Source: Acidimicrobiales bacterium
GTDB lineage: Bacteria; Actinomycetota; Acidimicrobiia; Acidimicrobiales; MedAcidi-G1
Assembly (NCBI GenBank): GCA_029245675.1
Contig: JAQWOV010000014.1
Span: 57,363 to 121,362, forward strand
Length of the DNA: 64,000 nucleotides
Direction of reading: 5' to 3'
Positions 8,498 to 16,735 of this stretch are shown here, piece after piece. The notes beneath the pieces were generated by a model that saw nothing but the letters and a program-made list of their open reading frames with translations, was not told the origin of the DNA and searched no databases. A program made the position numbers and the translations under genes. How positions within the stretch are numbered: the stretch's first letter is position 1; the number at the start of each line of letters is the position of its first letter.

Positions 8498-8505
8498 GTT
8501 AAACA

Positions 8506-8994
8506 ATGCCAGACTCTGTTCTCGAATCACTCATTGCTACAGGAGTAGAACACGAAATAATTGAGTGCGATCCTGACTTAGCTGACACTGTAAGTTTTTG
8601 TGAACATTATGGTTATGAAATAGAAGAGTCAGCTAATGCGATTTTGGTTGCCGGAAAGAATGAACCAAAAAAGTACGTTGTTTGTTTAGCGCTTGCATCA
8701 ACACGAATTGATGTAAATAAAACAGTAAAGAAAAAATTAGAGGTTAGAAAAGTTTCGTTCGCTTCTCCTGAAGAGGCAATTGAGATTACTGCACAAACTT
8801 TAGGTGGAATAACCCCCTTTGGTCTGCCTGAAGATCTTCCTCTGTGGGTAGATAGTCGTGTTTTGGAATGCGAAAAAGTTATTGTAGGTGGAGGTTCACG
8901 AGACCGAAAAATATATCTACCACCAGAAGGTCTTTTAAAACTTCCAAACACAGAGGTAGTGGAAGGGTTAGCAGTATCTCGACCTTCAACGTGA
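8506..8994 (+). CDS. YbaK/EbsC-type aminoacyl-tRNA deacylase
   Basis: A 162-residue single-domain YbaK/ProX-family protein. Members hydrolyse mischarged aminoacyl-tRNAs in trans. Family marks are the segment SANAILVAG, the conserved lysines in KKLEVRKVSFA, GGITPFGLP and IVGGGSRDRKIYL. Which misacylated tRNA it edits cannot be told. It follows the LLM oxidoreductase by 8 bases with a weak ribosome-binding site and is followed by a terminator hairpin. Confidence 0.85.
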   Translation: MPDSVLESLIATGVEHEIIECDPDLADTVSFCEHYGYEIEESANAILVAGKNEPKKYVVCLALASTRIDVNKTVKKKLEVRKVSFASPEEAIEITAQTLGGITPFGLPEDLPLWVDSRVLECEKVIVGGGSRDRKIYLPPEGLLKLPNTEVVEGLAVSRPST

Positions 8995-9025
8995 AGATCT
9001 ACTTAATTATCAGGCCTGAAAAATA

Positions 9026-9059
9026 AAAGAACCCACTGGCTACACCAATGGGTTTCTTT
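9026..9059. terminator. Bidirectional terminator
   Basis: AAAGAACCCACTGG on the left pairs with CCAATGGGTTTCTTT on the right with one bulge and one mismatch. The loop is short and A- and T-rich flanks suit both strands. It lies between the converging YbaK-type and DUF3501 genes. Confidence 0.75.
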
Positions 9060-9081
9060 AAGGGTTGGGCTTTCGCTCCAC

Positions 9082-9657
9082 TCATACTACCTGTGTCGCA
9101 GAAAGATCCTCAGCGAGAGCTTCCATTTGTTCTTTAGATAGATCTATCTCTTCGTTCAGATTTTCAAAATCACAACCTAGGCCAACAGGAGGAGAATCAA
9201 GAGAAAAGGTCAAGTACTGGACAGCAGAAAGGCGGTCTTCGCCGACTTGAGAAGAGTCGTATTCTGCATAAACTCGAGAACCATCTGCTAGCACTAGGTA
9301 GAAATGCTCTTGAAGCCCTAACCAAGCAGTTAGTAGCGGTCTTCTATCTTTTTCTTCAGGTATCTCTATGAGCAAAGCACATCCGAGTTGTCCTTTGTTC
9401 CCAAGAAGGCTGTTATAAACAGCAATCTCTTCTTGGATAGAAGATTCACGAACGGTACGTTCAGCTCGAGTTATTTCTTGAATTTGATACTTGATGGTCT
9501 CATGGTTTTCAAAAAGAAAAGTTAGATGCTGGCCGAGATGTATACGTCTAGAAGCTTTTATCTTCATTATCTCGTCACGTATTTCGTCACGTATTTCTGA
9601 ATAGGTCTGGTAATCAATTATTTCTTCTCTTTTAACGTGGTGAGGAGCAGAATTCAT
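9082..9657 (-). CDS. DUF3501 family protein
   Basis: A 191-residue protein recognised as DUF3501 from its overall pattern (KREEIIDYQTY at the start, HLTFLFENHETIKYQIQEI, a mid segment NSLLGNKGQLGCALLIEI, and an acidic end). The molecular function is unknown. The gene overlaps the upstream Fe-S oxidoreductase by 4 bases (ATGA), and rubrerythrin lies just before that. The trio DUF3501, CCG-domain Fe-S protein and rubrerythrin is a recurring arrangement and suggests a role in peroxide or electron handling. Duplicated IRDE.IRDE residues near 24-30 come from a short DNA repeat. Confidence 0.8.
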   Translation of the reverse strand: MNSAPHHVKREEIIDYQTYSEIRDEIRDEIMKIKASRRIHLGQHLTFLFENHETIKYQIQEITRAERTVRESSIQEEIAVYNSLLGNKGQLGCALLIEIPEEKDRRPLLTAWLGLQEHFYLVLADGSRVYAEYDSSQVGEDRLSAVQYLTFSLDSPPVGLGCDFENLNEEIDLSKEQMEALAEDLSATQVV

Positions 9658-11006
9658 ATTTCATCCTTTACGTTTTCTATTGGGGTAGGAAAGCCATCAG
9701 GCTCATAAGCTCTTGCCAAAATAGTCATTGGGTGAAGTGGTCGTTTATCAGCATGTTGAGCAAATTGAAGAGCCGCTAACGGACAGTCTGTAGCCCAAAT
9801 AGATGCTTCTTGGGAAGACATTCCATCAAATGCCTTCTGACCCACGCGAACTGAGACCTCAAATCCTTCTGATTTCATAGCAAACGTTCCATCGTGACCA
9901 CAACATTCCATTGTGGTGATTGGCTTTACGCCAGGGATTTTACGAAGAAGATCTCTGCCCTTGAAACCGACAGCTTGAGTGCGGAGATGACAAGGAGTGT
10001 GATAATTTACGGTCTCTGGGGTGGACTTAAAGTCAGTATTGAATCGCTCTTCTGATCGTATTGACCATAAAAATTCACCCGGGTCTGTTACTGCTTGAGC
10101 GAGGGTTTCTGCATCTTCTCGGTCAGAAGTAGCTACGAGTTCTGGGTATTCTTGCCGCAACATCATTGAACAAGTTGGGTTAATGGCAACAACTTTTTTT
10201 CCTGCTTGAACGTGTGGTAGAAGCCGATTCAAGTTATTTCGAGCTTTTTCTCTGAAAGTTTCTAAATCTCCTGACTCCCAAGCCGGCATGCCACAACATT
10301 CAAGTCCTTTATCGCAGGTAACATCAATCCCATTCTTTTCAAGTACAGAAACCGTGTCGTGTCCTACTTCTGGTTCATTATGTTCTACGTAACAAGTAGG
10401 AAAAATTACTACTTCTCCTTCTTCAACTGATCGAACCAGTCCGCGTTTCTGGGCCCATTGAGTGAATGTTGTTCTAGAAAATTTTGGAAGGTCTTTTTTA
10501 GGGTGGATACCAAGAATCTTGTCTAAAAAAAGACGATGAATTTGGCTACGAGAATTCAGGGAGTTAACTAATCCACTAGAAAGTCGTGAGAACCGTGCTA
10601 TACGATCTGGATCTCCCAGAACTCGATCTCTCAAACTAGAACCTTGGGTTCTATGTCTCTGCGCTTTGTAACGGTGTACGAGTTTTGGAAAATCAAGTTG
10701 AAATTCATGGTTCTCTCTGACTGTGTAGGGACACTGCACTTCACAGAGTTTGCATTGGAAGCATTCGTCCATTACTTGTGCGGTTTCTACATCGCTAATT
10801 TTCCGGACGTCCCCATCGTGGCGGTCGTCTATGAAGGAAAAAAGGGAAGGGAAACTGTCGCAGTATTTGAAGCACATTCGACAGCCGTGGCAAATTTCGA
10901 ATGTTCTTTCAATTTCAGCGTGCAGAGCTGAAGCATCCCAGTACAGATCATCTTCAGGATCATAAGTGAGTCCCGAAGTCGGATGGTAAGAAATATTTTC
11001 AGTCAT
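9654..11006 (-). CDS. CCG-domain Fe-S oxidoreductase (GlpC/HdrD-like)
   Basis: A 450-residue heterodisulfide reductase-related protein. The N-terminal part has two 4Fe-4S motifs: C39-x2-C42-x2-C45-x3-C49 (CHGCRMCFKYC) and C82-x2-C85-x2-C88-x3-C92 (CFQCKLCEVQC). The C-terminal part carries two cysteine-rich CCG segments, one ending CCGMPAWESGD and one ending CCGHDGTFAM, which in this family bind a non-cubane cluster. It should pass electrons from a carrier to a partner, here plausibly rubrerythrin. It is the middle gene of the rubrerythrin/DUF3501 group. The end overlaps DUF3501 by 4 bases. Confidence 0.85.
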   Translation of the reverse strand: MTENISYHPTSGLTYDPEDDLYWDASALHAEIERTFEICHGCRMCFKYCDSFPSLFSFIDDRHDGDVRKISDVETAQVMDECFQCKLCEVQCPYTVRENHEFQLDFPKLVHRYKAQRHRTQGSSLRDRVLGDPDRIARFSRLSSGLVNSLNSRSQIHRLFLDKILGIHPKKDLPKFSRTTFTQWAQKRGLVRSVEEGEVVIFPTCYVEHNEPEVGHDTVSVLEKNGIDVTCDKGLECCGMPAWESGDLETFREKARNNLNRLLPHVQAGKKVVAINPTCSMMLRQEYPELVATSDREDAETLAQAVTDPGEFLWSIRSEERFNTDFKSTPETVNYHTPCHLRTQAVGFKGRDLLRKIPGVKPITTMECCGHDGTFAMKSEGFEVSVRVGQKAFDGMSSQEASIWATDCPLAALQFAQHADKRPLHPMTILARAYEPDGFPTPIENVKDEI

Positions 11007-11078
11007 AGGTCTACAGACGCGGCAAGTAGTGCACAGGAGCGACTAACCCAGTCATAGAAAGAGATATTTGGAGAACTA

Positions 11079-11495
11079 TTAGTTGACTTGGTCAAGTAAA
11101 GACTGGAAGCGTCCTGCATGAGCTTTCTCAGCTTTAGCAAGAGTTTCAAACCAATCTGCAATTTCTCCAAAACCTTCGTCTCGAGCTTTACTTGCCATAC
11201 CTGGATACATTTCGGTGTACTCATGAGTTTCTCCAGCTACTGCTGCAGCAAGATTTTCCATGGTGTCACCGATTGGAAGCCCAGTAGCAGGGTCGCCAAC
11301 CGCTTTGATGTAATCAAGATGACCGTGCGCATGACCAGTTTCACCTTCAGCGGTGTCACGGAAATTTCCCGCAATATCTGGATACCCCTCTACATCTGCA
11401 ACTTTCGCGAAATAGAGGTAACGACGATTAGCTTGAGATTCGCCAGCAAAGGCTGCCTTAAGATTCTCAAGAGTTTCACTATCGGCAAGATTCAT
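11079..11495 (-). CDS. Rubrerythrin, diiron domain only
   Basis: A 138-residue four-helix ferritin-like protein. Rubrerythrins reduce hydrogen peroxide at a diiron site. The pattern [17 protein letters not shown] starts helix one; [27 protein letters not shown] and [12 protein letters not shown] supply the remaining Glu/His ligands. There is no C-terminal rubredoxin domain, so electrons must come from another protein, and the neighbouring Fe-S oxidoreductase is the obvious candidate. A GAGGAG ribosome-binding site lies 7 bases before the ATG. It is 72 bases upstream of the Fe-S gene and on the same strand. Confidence 0.88.
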   Translation of the reverse strand: MNLADSETLENLKAAFAGESQANRRYLYFAKVADVEGYPDIAGNFRDTAEGETGHAHGHLDYIKAVGDPATGLPIGDTMENLAAAVAGETHEYTEMYPGMASKARDEGFGEIADWFETLAKAEKAHAGRFQSLLDQVN

Positions 11496-11511
11496 AATTT
11501 CTCCTCAACAA

Positions 11512-11531
11512 TTTTCCCAACTTTTCCCAAC
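11512..11531. repeat. Tandem 10-bp repeat upstream of rubrerythrin
   Basis: TTTTCCCAAC occurs twice in direct succession, 16 bases upstream of the rubrerythrin start. It may be part of a regulatory site; nothing more can be said. Confidence 0.5.
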
Positions 11532-11591
11532 TAAGAGAAAACCTTAACCTCTTCAATCTTACCCGCTTTAAAGCTAAGAGGTGCTATTGAA

Positions 11592-11861
11592 CTAAGTTCC
11601 GTAAATTGAAATTTCCGGTCCAACAAGTTCAGTGAAAATCTCTAAAACCTCACCAGGTTCGGCGTGTCTCCCTGTTTCATGTTTCGAATAAATCTTGGTT
11701 CCATTTACTTCGACATCAAATATCCCTTTGTCTCCTGTAAGTAAGGAAAGGTCTTTGATGACATGTTGATAGTTGGAGAGAAGATCGTTAGCAGCGCTCA
11801 CGGCGTGCTGCGAATAATCTCAAGGGGCACAATAGGTAATTTTAATTTGGTAGTCGCTCAT
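11592..11861 (-). CDS. SelW/Rdx-family selenoprotein (in-frame UGA)
   Basis: An 89-residue Rdx (SelW/SelT/SelH-type) thioredoxin-fold protein, if the TGA at 11820-11822 is read as selenocysteine. The ATG at 11861 gives MSDYQIKITYCAP, then TGA, then DYSQHAVSAANDLL. The TGA therefore falls at U of the C-x-x-U redox motif (Cys11, Sec14), the conserved position of SelW proteins. Downstream VEVNGTKIYSKHETGRHAEP matches the Rdx core. A conventional call would start at the GTG at 11801 and lose the active site. A hairpin starts about 8 bases after the TGA. The start lies 4 bases after the lipid kinase stop, so the gene is in that operon. Substrate is unknown; a redox role is expected. Confidence 0.85.
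11791..11811 (-). promoter_or_regulatory. Candidate SECIS hairpin of the SelW-like gene
   Basis: On the coding strand GCAGC (bases 9-13 after the TGA) pairs with GCTGC (bases 25-29). An alternative fold has CAC-GCC-GTG at the tip with a G first in the loop, about 16 bases after the TGA. Bacterial SECIS elements sit within the ORF just after UGA with a small G-containing loop, so the placement fits. The stem is short and not proven. Confidence 0.45.
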
Positions 11862-11865
11862 AGGA

Positions 11866-12729
11866 TCAGGCTAGTCGTACGCCTGCAACTAGAAGAGCAT
11901 TGGGCTGAACTTTCATTGTGAGTGGAAGATCCGCATAGGGTTCACCATCCGCTCTTGCTTGACCGTCTGCTCTAATACTGATTGAACGAGATCGATAAAG
12001 AAAAACTTCTGATTCGTGAACATGAGACCCATTTCGAATCTTTGTAAATGAATGAAGTAATTTCATTCGGCTCACATCCCCTAATACGCAGATGTCCAGT
12101 ATTCCGTCACAAGGATCAGCCTCTGGACATATTTTCATCCCGCCGCCAAAAAAAGAAGTATTTGCGACTACTACAGCTGTTGCTTCTATTTCAAAGTTTC
12201 CTTCATCAAGTTCTAACCAGTATCGCTCGGACTCTAAGGACTTGAGTTCAGCTAAAGTCGCCACAGTGTAACGAGATTGACCTTTAGGAAATCGCATATC
12301 GTTTGAACGCTGGTTTACTTTTGATGGAAATCCCATGATGCAACTCGTAACAAAATAGCGAGAGCCGCTCTTGACCAAATCGATAGGTGAAGGATCTTCC
12401 AGAGCCCTATCTACGTAGTCGGCCAAATCACCGTCAGAAATCCCGAGTGCTCTCGCCGCGTCATTTCCGGTTCCTAAAGGGATAAGACCCAAAGTGCGGT
12501 CAGTGTTTGCGAGAGCATTGGCAGCGTAGTGAAGTGAACCATCTCCTCCTGCAACTATTATTCGATCTGCTGATGATTCAGAAACTTCTTTCTTTACTTG
12601 ATCAGCCGAATTGGGTGAGAGGATATCAGGAGACTGGCCATGAAATTTTAAACGCTTTAGTATCTGTTCTAAATAGTCATTAGCCCGTCCAGCTTTAGCA
12701 AAATTATTTAAAAGAAGAGCAACTTTCAT
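11866..12729 (-). CDS. Diacylglycerol/lipid kinase family protein
   Basis: A 287-residue DAG-kinase-type lipid kinase. The nucleotide-binding GGDGS motif is at residues 61-65 and LGTGND at 85-90; AVVVANTSFFGGGMKI and the closing PLTMKVQPNALLV fit the C-terminal beta domain. It should phosphorylate a lipid such as diacylglycerol at the membrane. The start is placed at the ATG at 12729 (MKVALLLNN), which is the family's normal N-terminus; reading from 12810 would translate the inverted repeat region. The SelW-like gene follows 4 bases after its stop. Confidence 0.85.
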   Translation of the reverse strand: MKVALLLNNFAKAGRANDYLEQILKRLKFHGQSPDILSPNSADQVKKEVSESSADRIIVAGGDGSLHYAANALANTDRTLGLIPLGTGNDAARALGISDGDLADYVDRALEDPSPIDLVKSGSRYFVTSCIMGFPSKVNQRSNDMRFPKGQSRYTVATLAELKSLESERYWLELDEGNFEIEATAVVVANTSFFGGGMKICPEADPCDGILDICVLGDVSRMKLLHSFTKIRNGSHVHESEVFLYRSRSISIRADGQARADGEPYADLPLTMKVQPNALLVAGVRLA

Positions 12730-12734
12730 AATGC

Positions 12735-12807
12735 CTCTATCATTGCCTACAACTATGACCCATGACCATATCGATGATACCGATATGGTCATCTCTCTAT
12801 CATTGCC
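12735..12807. promoter_or_regulatory. 12-bp inverted repeat framed by 13-bp direct repeats
   Basis: ATGACCATATCG at 12762-12773 and CGATATGGTCAT at 12781-12792 are perfect inverted arms with a 7-base spacer. On each side lies the same 13 bases, CTCTATCATTGCC, at 12735-12747 and 12795-12807. The array fills the space between the divergent lipid kinase and cupredoxin genes. It could be a multi-site operator or a small hairpin element with duplicated flanks. Confidence 0.7.
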
Positions 12808-12826
12808 CATGGATATCCTTTAAGCC

Positions 12827-13213
12827 ATGAGCAAAAAAATGAAACTTCAAATTTTTCTACTGGTGTCAACAGCAGCTCTCATATTTAGTAGTTGTGGCGG
12901 TGGCACTACAACGCAACCGTCAACATCAGAGCCAACAGATGGAGTTTTGAGAGTGGTAGCAGACGACACTCAAGACTTTGACAAAGATCGTTACACGGCA
13001 GCTGCCGGTGTAATAGAAATAGAATATATTTTAGACGGGTTCCAACTTCACAATCTCTTAGTTGAGGGATATGAAGATGAAATGGTTTTAGAAGTAGAGA
13101 ATGGTGAGACTTCAACAGGTTCTATTTCATTAGAGCCGGGCAGGTACATTCTTTATTGTGATATAGCTGGTCATCGTGAATCAGGAATGGAAGCTCAACT
13201 TTTAGTTGAATAA
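12827..13213 (+). CDS. Cupredoxin-like lipoprotein
   Basis: A 128-residue blue-copper-type lipoprotein. Residues 1-23 form a signal peptide with lipobox FSSC (Cys23), then a Ser/Thr linker. The type 1 copper ligands are visible: His75 (FQLHNLL), Cys111, His116 and Met121 (YCDIAGHRESGM). It should carry one electron outside the membrane, like plastocyanin or azurin. The partner is unknown. It is divergent from the lipid kinase across the inverted-repeat array. Confidence 0.87.
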   Translation: MSKKMKLQIFLLVSTAALIFSSCGGGTTTQPSTSEPTDGVLRVVADDTQDFDKDRYTAAAGVIEIEYILDGFQLHNLLVEGYEDEMVLEVENGETSTGSISLEPGRYILYCDIAGHRESGMEAQLLVE

Positions 13214-13232
13214 ATTTCAAGCACCATATTTT

Positions 13233-14156
13233 TTATAGACAAGTTGAACTTTTCACCATCTCAGAAGCACTTTTCCATAGCTCTGCAGGTAAGTCGTCAC
13301 GAAGAGCAGTGGAAGAAGGGGATTTAATCTTTCCTCCATCTATGTATGCGAAGCCTTTATTTTTCCATTTAGATCCCTCAAATAGAGAACATGCATCTCC
13401 TGCAGTAGTGGAAGATAGTCGCATATTTTTTACGAATGGAGTGACCATTTGACCAAGAGTTTTAAGTAGAGGTCTGAAGAGAGAAGGCACTTCGTGGACG
13501 AGATTTGTATCTGCCATAAAACCAGGATTAAGGGCAAACACATCAACATGAGAGTGTTGTTCCTGCAAGATTCGTGCCTGAAAGATATTTAACAATTTTG
13601 ATGTTGAATATCTCAAGAATCCATTAGATAAACCTGATTCAGGGAGAGCTTCATCTGCATGGGCGAGATGATGAACGTCAACCCATTGGGGCTCGGGTAC
13701 TCGAGCGAAACGAGATAGTTGATTTTTGGGATCATGAACTCCGCTGGTAACGACAACGATTCTTCCATCTTCAAGAATTTTGTCAGCGAGCTTCATAAAA
13801 ATTAACTGATGCGCCAGAACATTAACGGCAAAGGTCATGTCGTACCCTTGAGCGCTTTGCCCTAAGGTTTTTGGTTGTCTAGATATGACACCGGCATTAG
13901 CCATCACACCATGTAATGGCAAGTTTGGGAAGCCTTGGAGAGCGTTATTAAGTTCCTCTAAGTCATCTAAATTAGCAACGAAGGGCAGAGCGGTTCCGCC
14001 CGCTTTAGAGATCTGGTGAACGACATCGCCAACCGCTTCATGTTGTCTTCCATGAATAATGACTGTTCGTCCAACAGCACCTAGAGCAAAGGCACTTTTT
14101 CTACCCAATCCACTAGTGGCACCAGTGATGAGAACAGCGGCATTGGAATTAATCAT
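13233..14156 (-). CDS. Short-chain dehydrogenase/reductase
   Basis: A 307-residue SDR. The nucleotide-binding TGATSGLG is at residues 11-18, the NAG motif reads MANAGVI, and the active-site pair is YSTSK. The catalytic Ser lies in VVTSGVHD. HGRQHE after the second strand suggests NADP. The overall pattern resembles the retinol dehydrogenase/protochlorophyllide reductase-like SDRs. Substrate unknown. It is transcribed alone, with a terminator hairpin upstream that ends the preceding gene. Confidence 0.85.
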   Translation of the reverse strand: MINSNAAVLITGATSGLGRKSAFALGAVGRTVIIHGRQHEAVGDVVHQISKAGGTALPFVANLDDLEELNNALQGFPNLPLHGVMANAGVISRQPKTLGQSAQGYDMTFAVNVLAHQLIFMKLADKILEDGRIVVVTSGVHDPKNQLSRFARVPEPQWVDVHHLAHADEALPESGLSNGFLRYSTSKLLNIFQARILQEQHSHVDVFALNPGFMADTNLVHEVPSLFRPLLKTLGQMVTPFVKNMRLSSTTAGDACSLFEGSKWKNKGFAYIDGGKIKSPSSTALRDDLPAELWKSASEMVKSSTCL

Positions 14157-14193
14157 TTAAAAGAATTATGAAAAATAAGTGTCGCTAAACGCG

Positions 14194-14222
14194 GAAAGAC
14201 CCACTGTTTAAGTGGGTCTTTC
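14194..14222 (-). terminator. Terminator of the PuuD-like gene
   Basis: GAAAGACCCACT at 14194-14205 and AGTGGGTCTTTC at 14211-14222 form a perfect 12-bp stem with a 5-base loop. It lies 11 bases after the PuuD-like stop and upstream of the SDR start. Confidence 0.8.
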
Positions 14223-14232
14223 TATCGCTTAT

Positions 14233-14970
14233 TTAAAGAATTTCAAAGAGCAGGTACAGAACCAAAGTTATGGCAAATCCCCACTTGATGGTGTCTTGAT
14301 GCTTATCCAAAACGACCTTGTTTATCGCACTGTCATACCCGCCTAGTTTTCCTAAGGCAGAAAGTTCCATAACAGCCCAAATAAGTCCAAAGACAATCCA
14401 GATCACTATTCGTGTACTAGCTTCTGGGCTACCAAAATTCGCTCCAAAGTGACTAGGCCACATCATGAAGAAGATGAGGGGAATAGAGAACAAGGTGTTG
14501 ACACGACTTGCTCGACCGGCACGTTTGGCTGCGGCAGGAGCTTCTGGATCCGCTTCTCCGCCTTCTGAAACAGAGACAGAAGAACCGATAGCGATTTGTT
14601 GCGCTGGCCAGATAACCATCCACACATTCGCTGCCATAGTGGTACCTAATACAAACCCAAAGGCAATACCCATACCTGAGGCAGATCTCCAATAGTCGCC
14701 GCTATTTAAGACCTCTTGATGGGCGAGAATCCAAATACCGCTGACCCAGGTGAGAGCTGCAGCCCAGCGGAACCACCAAAGAGTTCGCCAAGTAATTTTT
14801 CGAAGCGCTTCACCTCGTGCTGCTTCACCCATTTCTGCAAAAGCAGCTCCCTGAATGAAGTTGAAGAAATAAAGTAAGCCAATCCAGGTAATACCCCCCA
14901 AGTAGTGGGCGAAGCGCCCTAGAGCTTGCCCGCCACCAGCCATTCCAAGCCAATCATTAAATAGTTCCAC
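14233..14970 (-). CDS. PuuD-like (urate oxidase N-terminal type) membrane protein
   Basis: A 245-residue integral membrane protein with about seven hydrophobic segments. The N-terminus HYLGGITWIGLLYFFNFIQG and WRTLWWFRWAAALTWVSG match the membrane domain of urate hydroxylase PuuD. The C-terminal cytochrome c domain of full-length PuuD is absent, as in many actinobacterial homologs. An oxidase role needs a separate electron acceptor and is not shown. The start is a GTG at 14970 with a clear GGGGAGA ribosome-binding site. Terminated by the hairpin at 14194. Confidence 0.7.
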   Translation of the reverse strand: MELFNDWLGMAGGGQALGRFAHYLGGITWIGLLYFFNFIQGAAFAEMGEAARGEALRKITWRTLWWFRWAAALTWVSGIWILAHQEVLNSGDYWRSASGMGIAFGFVLGTTMAANVWMVIWPAQQIAIGSSVSVSEGGEADPEAPAAAKRAGRASRVNTLFSIPLIFFMMWPSHFGANFGSPEASTRIVIWIVFGLIWAVMELSALGKLGGYDSAINKVVLDKHQDTIKWGFAITLVLYLLFEIL

Positions 14971-15065
14971 GTAAATCTCCCCAACTTTTGATTTAGTTAA
15001 TTAATAACACAATTCTATAAACAATGACATGTTGTAATCAATCATCTAAACGCAGTTTCCTGCAT

Positions 15066-16688
15066 TTAGTCAACAACTACATCCGCGAACTGGGCGCGTA
15101 AAGTCTTTTTGGAAAACTTACCGACAGAAGTTTTTGGAACCTCTTCAATAAATTCCACCCGATCAGGCATCCACCACTTCACAATGCGCCCATCAAGCCA
15201 CTCAAGAATATCTTCGCTAGTTAATGAAGCGCCCTCAGCAGCTACAACGCATGCCATTGCCCGTTCCCCCCATTTAGTGGAAGCCACACCAATTACCGCA
15301 GCTTCAACAACATCAGGGTGGGCCATGATTTCGTTTTCTAATTCAACAGAACTTATCCATTCTCCACCTGATTTAATTAGATCTTTGGTTCTGTCTACGA
15401 GCCTTATGTAGCCTTCGGAGTCACATGTAGCGACATCTCCTGTCTTCAGCCAGCCATCGTCAGTGAAAGATTCATTAGCACGTTCGTCGTTGTAATACTC
15501 TTTGGCCACCCATGGTCCCCGAACTTGAAGTTCACCTCGAGATTTTCCATCCCAGGGCTGCTCTTCATCGGTTTCATCATCAGCTATACGAAAATCAACT
15601 CCAGGGGAAATCAGTCCGATTGAAGTCCGTAGGTCAGCTTTCTCATCAATGCTTAGATGGTCAAGAGTGGATTTGATGCTGCAAACAGCAGCGAGAGGGC
15701 TGGTCTCAGTCATTCCCCACGCTTGCAGTATTGGTAGTCCAGTAGCTTCACGGAAACCTTCAGAAAGTGCTTTTGGAACAGCGGAGCCACCACAAGGGAT
15801 AGCGCGAAGAGCAGAAACATCTTTTCCTTCTAATTCTGGTAAAACACCCATCCAAATCGTTGGAACACCGGCAGCTACTGTCACTTTCTCTGTTTCTATG
15901 ATGTCCGCTAGGGAAGGTGCACTGAGATCGGCACCTGGCATAACAATTGTGGCTCCAGTAGCTACTGCCGCATGAGCAAAACCCCAAGCGTTTGCATGAA
16001 ACATTGGAACAACTGGGAGTACTACGTCTCTCTCAGAGACTCCTATGGTGTCTGCCATCATTGCTCCAAAAGTATGGAGAACCATTGAACGGTGCGAGTA
16101 AACCACTCCTTTCGGATTACCGGTAGTACCAGATGTATACATCATTGAACCGGCTTGGTTCTCTTCAACTCGTTTCCATTCAGCGGGTTCAACTCCTGCT
16201 AACAGGTCTTCATAGTCGTGTACTTCCGCTCGTATAGCATCTGCATCTGGAGCAGGAGCTCCATCATCCATCAAAACCACATGGCGAACTGTGGAGAATC
16301 CGTCCATTAATGGCCAAATTAAACCTGCAACAGAATGATCAAGGAAAATAACCTCATCTTCAGCATGATCAACGATATAAGACAGTTGATCTGGGAAAAG
16401 TCGAATATTGAGAGTATGAACAACTCTTCCGCTACATGGCGGAGCAAAATAAAGTTCAAGATGACGAGACGTATTCCACCCAAAAGTTGCTACTCGGCCA
16501 TCATCAGAAATTCCTAGTTGGTCCAGCACACTTCCTAGTTTTCGTGTGCGGGTTGCCCAGTCTTTGTATGAGAGGCGTTCTCTTCCGCTAGGTGTGGCAG
16601 TGACAATAGTTTTTTCTGGAAAGATCCTTTCGGCACGATCGAATAAATGGATCAGTGACAAAGGAACGTCCATCATTAGGCCATCCAT
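15066..16688 (-). CDS. Long- or medium-chain acyl-CoA ligase (second)
   Basis: A 540-residue AMP-forming ligase of the AlkK/FadD type. The ATP loop is MMYTSGTTGNPKGVVYSHR, A5 is WGMTETSP, A7 DGWLKTGDVA, A8 DRTKDLIKSGGEWISS, and the catalytic lysine lies in TSVGKFSKK. GEWISS is characteristic of the medium/long-chain subgroup. The ATG at 16688 is chosen because AAGGAG lies 7 bases upstream; a TTG 6 bases earlier would also be open. Length fits the family. No fatty-acid oxidation genes are adjacent. Confidence 0.9.
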   Translation of the reverse strand: MDGLMMDVPLSLIHLFDRAERIFPEKTIVTATPSGRERLSYKDWATRTRKLGSVLDQLGISDDGRVATFGWNTSRHLELYFAPPCSGRVVHTLNIRLFPDQLSYIVDHAEDEVIFLDHSVAGLIWPLMDGFSTVRHVVLMDDGAPAPDADAIRAEVHDYEDLLAGVEPAEWKRVEENQAGSMMYTSGTTGNPKGVVYSHRSMVLHTFGAMMADTIGVSERDVVLPVVPMFHANAWGFAHAAVATGATIVMPGADLSAPSLADIIETEKVTVAAGVPTIWMGVLPELEGKDVSALRAIPCGGSAVPKALSEGFREATGLPILQAWGMTETSPLAAVCSIKSTLDHLSIDEKADLRTSIGLISPGVDFRIADDETDEEQPWDGKSRGELQVRGPWVAKEYYNDERANESFTDDGWLKTGDVATCDSEGYIRLVDRTKDLIKSGGEWISSVELENEIMAHPDVVEAAVIGVASTKWGERAMACVVAAEGASLTSEDILEWLDGRIVKWWMPDRVEFIEEVPKTSVGKFSKKTLRAQFADVVVD

Positions 16689-16735
16689 AATCAAACTCCT
16701 TATTTTTTATTTGTTGTATTCTCTATTTGGTTGAA

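Noticed and set aside
11592..11801. A 69-residue Rdx protein starting at GTG 11801
   Set aside because: It would lack the CxxU redox centre that lies in frame just upstream; the ATG at 11861 has the better context and operon spacing.
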